Below, piece after piece: positions 34,593 to 41,433 of a stretch of DNA of 41,433 nt. A program made the translations under genes and the position numbers. The number at the start of each line of letters is the position of its first letter. The stretch's first letter is position 1. The stretch comes from Azolla pinnata (lineage: Eukaryota; Streptophyta; Polypodiopsida; Salviniales; Salviniaceae): contig JBBBWG010026856.1 in the NCBI GenBank assembly GCA_037176905.1, positions 19,412 through 60,844 of the forward strand, written 5' to 3'. The notes beneath the pieces were generated by a model. It did no database searches. It worked only from the letters and a program-made list of their open reading frames with translations, and was not told the DNA's origin.

Positions 34593-34624
34593 AGGTGGTA
34601 CATAACAGAATCGAACCGGCGCAT

Positions 34625-34925
34625 GCACTTCTCGTACGCATCGTCGCGCGGACATGCACATGAACGTCGCGTACATACGCGGCATACCGAGCACGTACGC
34701 TGCGTATTTTAAGAGTATTCCAAATAACGAGAGATCCGGATACCGAGAATACGCATCGTAACATGTAGGCGTTAAACCATGGGTCAAAATACGGTTTGTA
34801 GCAACATTGCGTGTACGCATCTGCATACAGGGTAGGTCGAATACGGGCCGTACGTGTACGCGTACGCGTGCACGCATACGCATACGGTGTGGCCGTACGT
34901 ACGCTATACGTCGTCATCTCCATTT
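34625..34925. other. TACG/CGTACGC-rich, CpG-dense stretch
   Basis: GTACGC, ATACGC and CGTACG hexamers are repeated on both strands, with the densest part at 34845-34912 (CGTACGTGTACGCGTACGCG and similar). Arginine/alanine-rich frames are open on both strands because few stop codons can form. It lies just upstream of the axonemal-like gene and could be part of its promoter, but nothing proves this. Confidence 0.5.
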
Positions 34926-34935
34926 CGACCTTCAT

Positions 34936-35012
34936 TTTCATTTTCATTTTCATTCTCATTTTCACGTTGAATTTCGATTTCCATTTCATTTCATTTCATT
35001 TCATCGTCATTT
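34936..35012. repeat. (TTTTCA)n and (TTTCA)n microsatellites
   Basis: Runs of CATTTT (about 34936-34962) and CATTT (about 34981-35010) sit about 45 bases before the proposed start codon of the axonemal-like gene, probably in its 5' UTR. Confidence 0.75.
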
Positions 35013-35053
35013 CATGGAACCAACTCAGAAATCAGAAGAAGCAGAGGCAGGCG

Positions 35054-38000
35054 ATGGAGGCAGACGAAGCGGGCGATGGCGGCCGAGGAAGGGGCCAAGA
35101 AGCAAGCACGACGGCGACGAAGACGACGACGAAGACAGGCGCAGGAGGAGGAGGAAGAGGAGGAGGAGGAGGAGCAGCAGGTGCAGCAGCAACAGCAACA
35201 GGAGGAGGAGGAGGAGGAGGAGGAGGAGGAGGAGGAGGAGGAGGAGGAGGAGGAGGAGGAGGATCGATCTCCAGGCCCCAGAGCAGCCATCGCCATTCCT
35301 CTGCCATTTCTCGGCCCTCGAGCAGCCATCGCGTCCGCCTTTGCCACGCCTCCGATGATGCCGAAGCCGAAGTTGCTCCCTCCTCCTACCCTCTCCATCG
35401 CCATATCCTCCTCCCTCAAGACCCCCTCTCCGTCGTCTTCAGCCCTCGAGTTCCCGCCGCCGCCGCAGCAGCAGCAGCAGCAGCATCATCCAAGTCTTGT
35501 TGTCGCCCCAACAGCAGCCCCGACGAGGGCCTCGAAGATGAGCAGCAGCATCCCAGACAAACGCTGAGCGCATCCCTGATGCAGGACGTCTTGGAGAAAT
35601 GTGGCATGTCCCTCAGAATCCCTCCGTTCCTCGATCAGATGGCCTCGGCCAATTCGGGCCCCGATCCTCCCGCTCCGACAGCATCGGCGAAAGGATCAGC
35701 CATGAAAGCTTCTCCCAACTCTCAGAAGCACAAGGTTCATATACTGACCAAGGCCTGTGGTAGCACTAGTATCAGTAGTAGCCCTGTACCAGATCCCGTC
35801 ATGCATCCTCATCACGAGACACATCGCCTAATCTTATCGAAAGGTAATATGATCAGGCTAAAGTCAGGGAGCCCCAGTTTTGTTACAGTTCCTTTGAACT
35901 CGAAACAATGGCTGCTTCAAGCACTCGGCCTCAAGGATTCCGAACTGTACGAGCTTTTTCACCAGGTAACTGGGTTTCTCTTCAATGTTTCTAACAAAAT
36001 TCGGATCTTTGGACGTTTCCAGAAAATGTGGATTAGTTGTCCTTTTATTTTATGTATGCCATACAAAATGAGATCTTGAGAGCAATCAGAGTGTAGATAA
36101 TACTGCGGGCCCCAGAATTTCCTGATTTGGGTCGTGGATGTCCACCTCCAATTCGTGTAGATAGAGTAAGTTTTTCAACCCGTTGAGATTTGGTGAGAGG
36201 GATGAGTGGGCTAGTTTGAGGAGCTCTATAAGCAAGCACACAAATATAGAGACAATTACTAGGATGGATGACATCTCACAAAGATTTTCTCTGAACAACA
36301 AGATGTCCCTACAGTAGAGAGACCCGTAATGTTGGGAAACTACAAGAATTCTGATGTTACTGCGTACGCGAGGAAACTAAACATTTATTCTGATTAATGT
36401 GTCGGTTTTTGATGATTTGATATGTGGATATTCCAGATGGAGTCAATGCCTCAGTTTGCAGCAGAATATGTTCGTGAAGTCAAAGATGAATGGCATGCAC
36501 TGGAGTCTAGGGGTATGAAAAAGCCACCAGAAGCAGAGTACCTTCTAAAAGACCAAGCACTTTTAGAGAAGATTAGAGGTCTTATAATGCGATTTGTAAG
36601 CATAAATAAGCATCGCGAGCCTTCAGTCAAGCATTACGAATCACAAACTTCTAGGGAACACCACAACAAGACAGGTCCTAGTGGCCAAAGCAGATCAGTC
36701 CACATGCATGAAAGAAATTCTGACGATGCACAAGACTGTCTAAAGCCAGATAATGATGATATATATACAGTGGAGCCAACAGCTCTGGGAGAGGTTGATG
36801 ACGCTGGTGATAATGAAACTGGGCAACGACTCATTTGCACTTTATGCGGCCAGTCAAGATCAAATTTATCTCAGGGTGCTTCAGCAAGCCTGAAACGTGC
36901 ATCCACCCCACAATTGCGGCAGATGCTTCCCTCATTCATTCCTGTTGACGACTACATAGTCAAACACTGTGTATTGCAGGTTATTTCTCGCTTTGTTATA
37001 GACAGCCACTTAACTGCTTGCTATGTATTATTGAATGGTTTTTACTAAAATTTCCTTCTGTCTATTTTAGCCTGAAATTTCTGGAAAAGTCGAGCACAAG
37101 TCTAGGTTCAGTCCACATGATAAGAGATGGTATACCGTTCTTTTCCCAGCATTGCAGGTATATTTTTATTGTTATTCAAGTAGTTTTAGAATGGCTTGGC
37201 CTTTCAGTCTTTATTTAAGCCATAACAAACTTTGTTCATGATACTAGTTTTTACTAACTGTTATGCTTACAAAATGAAGTGTTCTCCAGCTTCAGAAATT
37301 CGAAACATAAAATCAAGGAATAGAGCACCTTTATTTACACTCTTCCGTGTTCTTACAGATCGCACACAATTGTGCATATCCCATAGATTCTATCTTAAAA
37401 AATGCTGATATATTTTTCTCTTCCCACGAATTTACTGTATGGATTAGGCTTCTTTGTAAGGCAACTATTGCTCTAGAATCTACAAAATTTGATTTCACTT
37501 CTCTTTGGGTCTTGAAACATGGGACTTTCTATGCCATTGGAAGGTACAGTAGGGATTAAAGTGAAATCTTTTTTAGCTACAGTAGCTATGTATAAGTAAC
37601 AGGGGAAGAAGAGCAACATATTAAGCAGATTGGAGCAACAGTAGAAGCAGAGAGAAGCAGTGAAGAAGTTGCTAATTCGAGATGTATTTTAATGAATGAC
37701 CATTCAGACTAATGGCCCCTGCAACTCAAACCCGTAGTCTTCATAAAAGCCACTTTAATGTGACTGGAGCAACTAACTGGAAGGTGTCACAGTATTATCC
37801 TAAAACTAACTTGAGCCAGAGTTATGAGAGTAATCACAAGATGCTATCTAAGCGGATTAGAAGATGATATGTGATAGTGTAATGGATACTTAGAAGATTG
37901 CTTCTGATGCTTGTAGACATTCTATTGTGCCATTTTTTTCTGCACATTTTCGATACGAGGACTGCTCAAAATGAAAGTCACTTTATAGAACATTTATTTC

Positions 38001-41000
38001 TTTGATATACATAAATACTGAATTTCCTTATAGGTTTTATTCAATATTATAGAATTTCTTAAAATCATGTTTCATTGAAATAAACAGCCTGGGAAGAGAG
38101 AGGATGTTCAACTGTTGGGAGAATGGTTGCAACATTCAATGCACCGCAATCAATATGAAACATCAGATGGACACTTTGAAGATGTTGAAGCAGTCTTTTT
38201 GCTGCATTCAATAGCGTTTCTTGAAGTCGTTAGACAGGTAATTAGTGCAGTATTATCATCTTAGAAATTCTCAATTTATAAACTATATCTTTACTCTTGA
38301 TTGTTTTTAATAGAACTTCAGATATTAGCTAATAATGGTACACCTGTATGTCCAACAAAAGTTTATACTCGGAAGTAATACACTTGCACCGAGGACCTTG
38401 CTTTATCCTTAATGGTTGGATTCTGTTGTGTTTAACTTTCCTTATTTTGATGTCTATATTTGCAATTATCTGTCTTTCTGATGAGTACTTTGTCTCCGAA
38501 ATATGCATGCTGATGTTTTCCTGATGCATCATTAAAACAAATGATAGACTGAACTAAAACCTGGTTTTGGATAGGTAGATCTTCATTGTGAAGAAAGAGG
38601 AAATCTGCTCCTCCATGTTTGGCGCCAAATTCTGAGAGTATTCAACCAGGTTAGATTGTAAATATTCTCAACCTGGCTGGATATGAGCAAGATTCTTGTA
38701 GTAATTTACTTTTATATTGTGACAGATCATCTTTAAGATTCCATTTTTAAACGAATTTAATTTTTTGGGGCATCCTTGATCTCTGTATCCCACTGTAGCC
38801 AATGACATTTTATGCCATTGGAAGCTCTGCTGTGACATCAAGCAATATACTGAGACTCTCTGCACTTTGTCTCCCACAATTTCAGCATTTATGTTGATAC
38901 TAAAGTCATGCATTTTCGTCTTCAAGTTGCTTGGGCTGCAGTTTCTATCATTCTCCTGTTGGTGGCAAATTTCTTCTTCTTTGGTTGCCTGAATATAGAA
39001 GACAATCTCTTTCTAGAATTTTCACTACCGTATTACTTTGTACTCCCCTGATTAGATTTATCATTTGGCTCTGATATCTTGGTTTTGCAAAGTGGGAAGC
39101 TATGACTTGTGAGGGTTGCTCATTACTGCCGCCAGCTATCTTGGCTAAGAACAACCGAGCACATACCAGCATAATTTCATTACTGAGGCGGCCAGTCCTG
39201 ATTGAATCGATTTCATTACAAGAACACTCAATGATCACAACTTTTAATGTTTTATAAAGGTAATGCAGTTGTGCGCTATTTTTAATTTGTTGAATCAAAG
39301 TCTCTTTCTATGAATGAGAAGAACAAGTAATCCATTTACGTACTTGGCCTGCATTACATGAATGGTGGTAGTGGAATGCGATTGTATCCATGGGAGTGGG
39401 CCTGATGACTTGAGTGGGAGGCAGTGGTATTTTGGCTGACAATTGATTAATGTTAAGCTAGGACTGTTGGTTATTTATAGGTTGCTCTCATAAATTTTGC
39501 AGTGTTAATCAATTAAACCTTTGGCTTCGTGTTTGTCATTGAGTTATAAGCACCATGATTGTATAATCTTATCAAACTACCCTTCTAAAAATATTTTGCT
39601 GCATTTTGAACTACTTACGTTCATTATACTATATTTCTAAAAGCAAGAAAAGTTCCTCTGTAGGTGATGTCTTCTGTAGAACCTTTCCTTAATGCCAAAG
39701 AGGAAGAGCTTGTTCTTGCCAAGAACTATATGGACACTATGAGGGAGGAGATTAACCAGCTAGTTAATCAACTAGATGAAGCAAAGAAACAAGTAAAAGA
39801 CAAAGAAATTCAAATACATAAGATGAAGAGGTGCCGCCTTTGTCTTTGTGAAAATATGACTCCAAGGTCTCGGGAAGACACTGTAAAAAGGATCAAAAGA
39901 AAGGCTGCAATGCAAAGACGTGTATCACAAATTGCACATGTCGAAGCTAAAGAGGCCGAGATGCAGAAACATGCATCACAACCAGCACGCATCGATGCAA
40001 AAGAAGAGGAAGCCCATGAAATATCTCAGAGGCCTGTATCATCCAGTGACCAGCCGAGTTCACAGCTAACTGTTGGAGAGAACATTGTTCTTGATGCTAC
40101 TGTAGAGCCACAGGCAGCTGATTTTAAGGATGATTCAGTCCATGATAGGCCCTCAGGCCATGATAGTAATATGGAAGAGACCATCTCTAACTTTGTGGAC
40201 ACAAGGCGAGAAATGTATAGATTGTACTCTGAAAGGTCACTTGTTGATGCTTGTACACAAACTTGCGAGAAGACTCTGAAAGGTCATATACAGAGGTCTG
40301 AAAGTGCACCTGCCTTGCTCAAATGTAGCATAGCAGATATAAAGCCGTCCGGAGAACTTGTTGGAGACAACATCGAAGGACGGAAATCAGCAATGAGAGA
40401 TCTAGCTTTGGATGAACACCCAAAGACAACTGCGGAAGACAGCTTTCTTAAGTTACTAGGACCCCCTGGCCCTGGAAGCATGCCTATTCCTGGGACAATC
40501 ATAGGGGCTGCAATAGATCGTCTTCAAAATTTTGAAGACTTGGCTCTTGAGACACTTGATATTTTGGAAAAAATTCCAAATATAGAAGGGATTTCAGCTC
40601 TTCAGAATTTGAGAGACAGCTACTGCAAACTTACAGGGCATGTTGTGAAACAGCCAGAGAAAGAAAGAGAGTGTTCTTTCCAGAGTGAAATTGATGTTCA
40701 GCAAGATAATGAGCTGGATTCAGACAAAGGAAAGAAAAAAGGTCCAACCAAGCCCGTAAAGTAAGTTATATGAACATCAATCAGATTTTTATTTTTCCAC
40801 TTTATACCTGAAGAGATGCTTGGGTACATTTAGATTACGATCTGATAAAACACATGAAAGGTCTATATGTAAAAATGAGCTTATATCAATTTATCAGTTG
40901 CATGTTGATCAACGCTTTCTATGCCTGTCACCTCAATGCAGGACGATCCAGGCCAAGTATTTTGTTCCCACCAGCTTTAGTAAGATGATGAAGATCAATA

Positions 41001-41433
41001 CTGTTCCAAAGAACCTGAAGTCTTTTAATGCGCGACAGGTATGTCCATCACACACTCATCTGTAACATTTCCTTCTCTATCACTGTCTATGAGCTTTTGA
41101 ATTTCCAGAAAAGTGTTGATGGTTGAATACTCTTTGTTATAAAGCATCCTTCATGGTTATTGGAGCTGTTTTACCATTGCTGACCAGGACTTGGACCTGT
41201 TTGATCTTCTATACATAAACAAACATCCTTAATGACCAGGACTTGGACCTGTTTGATCTTCTATACATAAACAAACATCCTTACTAAAAAAGAACCCTGT
41301 GCTTTTGTTTTCTATTAGTTTATCGATGTGGGTAGGAGGACCTTGGCCATAGCAGACCTGTTATGCCAAATGATCCACAGACATGGAAGTACTTAATTAT
41401 GTTTTATTTTCCGTAATGCAGGCATCAAAGCTG
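35054..41433 (+). CDS. Axonemal dynein light chain-domain-like protein, 3' end outside window
   Basis: Exons read as 35054-35965, 36437-36979, 37071-37157, 38088-38237, 38575-38649, 39664-40760, 40942-41038 and 41422 onward. All join in frame at GT-AG sites, giving about 990 residues so far. The chosen start (MEADEAGDGG) is an inference: the frame is open upstream to 34811, but that part is microsatellite. Exon 1 carries a Gly tract (about residues 50-70, from GGA triplets) and a poly-Ala tract (about 135-145), then ordered sequence (MQDVLEKCGMSLRIPPFLDQ; LILSKGNMIRLKSGSPSF). Exons 4-6 read LLHSIAFLEVVRQVDLHCEE, RGNLLLHVWRQILRVF and a coiled coil (EEELVLAKNYMDTMREEINQ onward). The V-R-Q-V-x5-E-R-G-x-L-L core is that of axonemal dynein light chains (p28) and AXDND1-like proteins. 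Near the window end, INTVPKNLKSFNARQ also resembles axonemal proteins. The likely place of action is the flagellum of motile sperm. The family call is by eye. Confidence 0.72.
35196..35264. repeat. (GGA)n tract inside the first exon
   Basis: About 21 GGA triplets follow a mixed AGG/CAG run. In the chosen frame they code glycine; in the other two plus frames glutamate or arginine, which explains three overlapping long open frames (34807-35358, 34811-36079, 35076-35567). Only the glycine frame continues into conserved-looking protein and a good splice donor. A GCC/GCAGCA run at about 35455-35486 gives the poly-Ala tract. Confidence 0.8.
41181..41284. repeat. 52-bp perfect tandem duplication in an intron
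   Basis: TGACCAGGACTTGGACCTGT and the 32 bases that follow occur twice back to back (41181-41232 and 41233-41284), with at most a terminal base differing. It lies in the intron between the last two visible exons of the axonemal-like gene. Confidence 0.9.

Noticed and set aside
34595-34625. Second tRNA-like GGTTCGATTC on the minus strand
   Set aside because: No complete cloverleaf can be folded around it, and the surrounding sequence is TACG-type repeat.
34811-35053. N-terminal extension of the axonemal-like protein to 34811
   Set aside because: The frame is open, but it translates TACG-type and CATTTT microsatellites into Arg/Val/Ala and Phe/Ile runs. The first methionine followed by plausible protein is at 35054.

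Overview
The window is nuclear DNA from a land plant. Genes are split by many short GT-AG introns (about 60-930 bases). Plant-type telomere motifs (TTTAGGG) are scattered through the non-coding DNA, and the best-recognised gene closely follows the plant form of exocyst subunit SEC6. The last gene looks like an axonemal (motile cilium) protein. If that is right, the plant has swimming sperm, so a moss, liverwort, lycophyte, fern or similar is more likely than a flowering plant. I cannot name the species.

Layout. 1-986: a 28-bp minisatellite and gene-free DNA. 987-8215 (minus) and 9673-17991 (minus): two complete SEC6 (EXOC3) genes in head-to-tail tandem, 741 and 751 codons after splicing. They share every intron position except that the first has lost one 39-base exon. 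18.0-19.7 kb: a GAA/CTT tract and a satellite built from degenerate telomere motifs. 19722-21726 (minus): a five-exon Tim17/Tim22/Tim23-family membrane protein. 23147-26647 (plus): a seven-exon secretory protein with three saposin-B modules. 26.6-30.6 kb: gene-poor DNA with a second telomere-derived repeat, then a 31-33-bp minisatellite holding a 100-N assembly gap. 30629-31294 (plus): an intronless histidine-rich protein I do not recognise. 31.7-34.9 kb: further unrelated minisatellites and a TACG-rich stretch. 35054 to the right edge (plus): a multi-exon gene, cut by the window end, with an axonemal-dynein-light-chain-like segment.

The genes do not form one pathway. SEC6 tethers secretory vesicles at the plasma membrane, the Tim17-like protein sits in an organelle membrane, the saposin-type protein acts in the vacuole or secretory route, and the axonemal gene would act in sperm. 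The most informative features are the unequal SEC6 tandem pair (lost exon in one copy, duplicated decoy splice acceptor in the other), the number of independent minisatellite families, and an assembly gap whose two flanks are identical. I saw no new multi-gene system, CRISPR array, virus or intact transposon.
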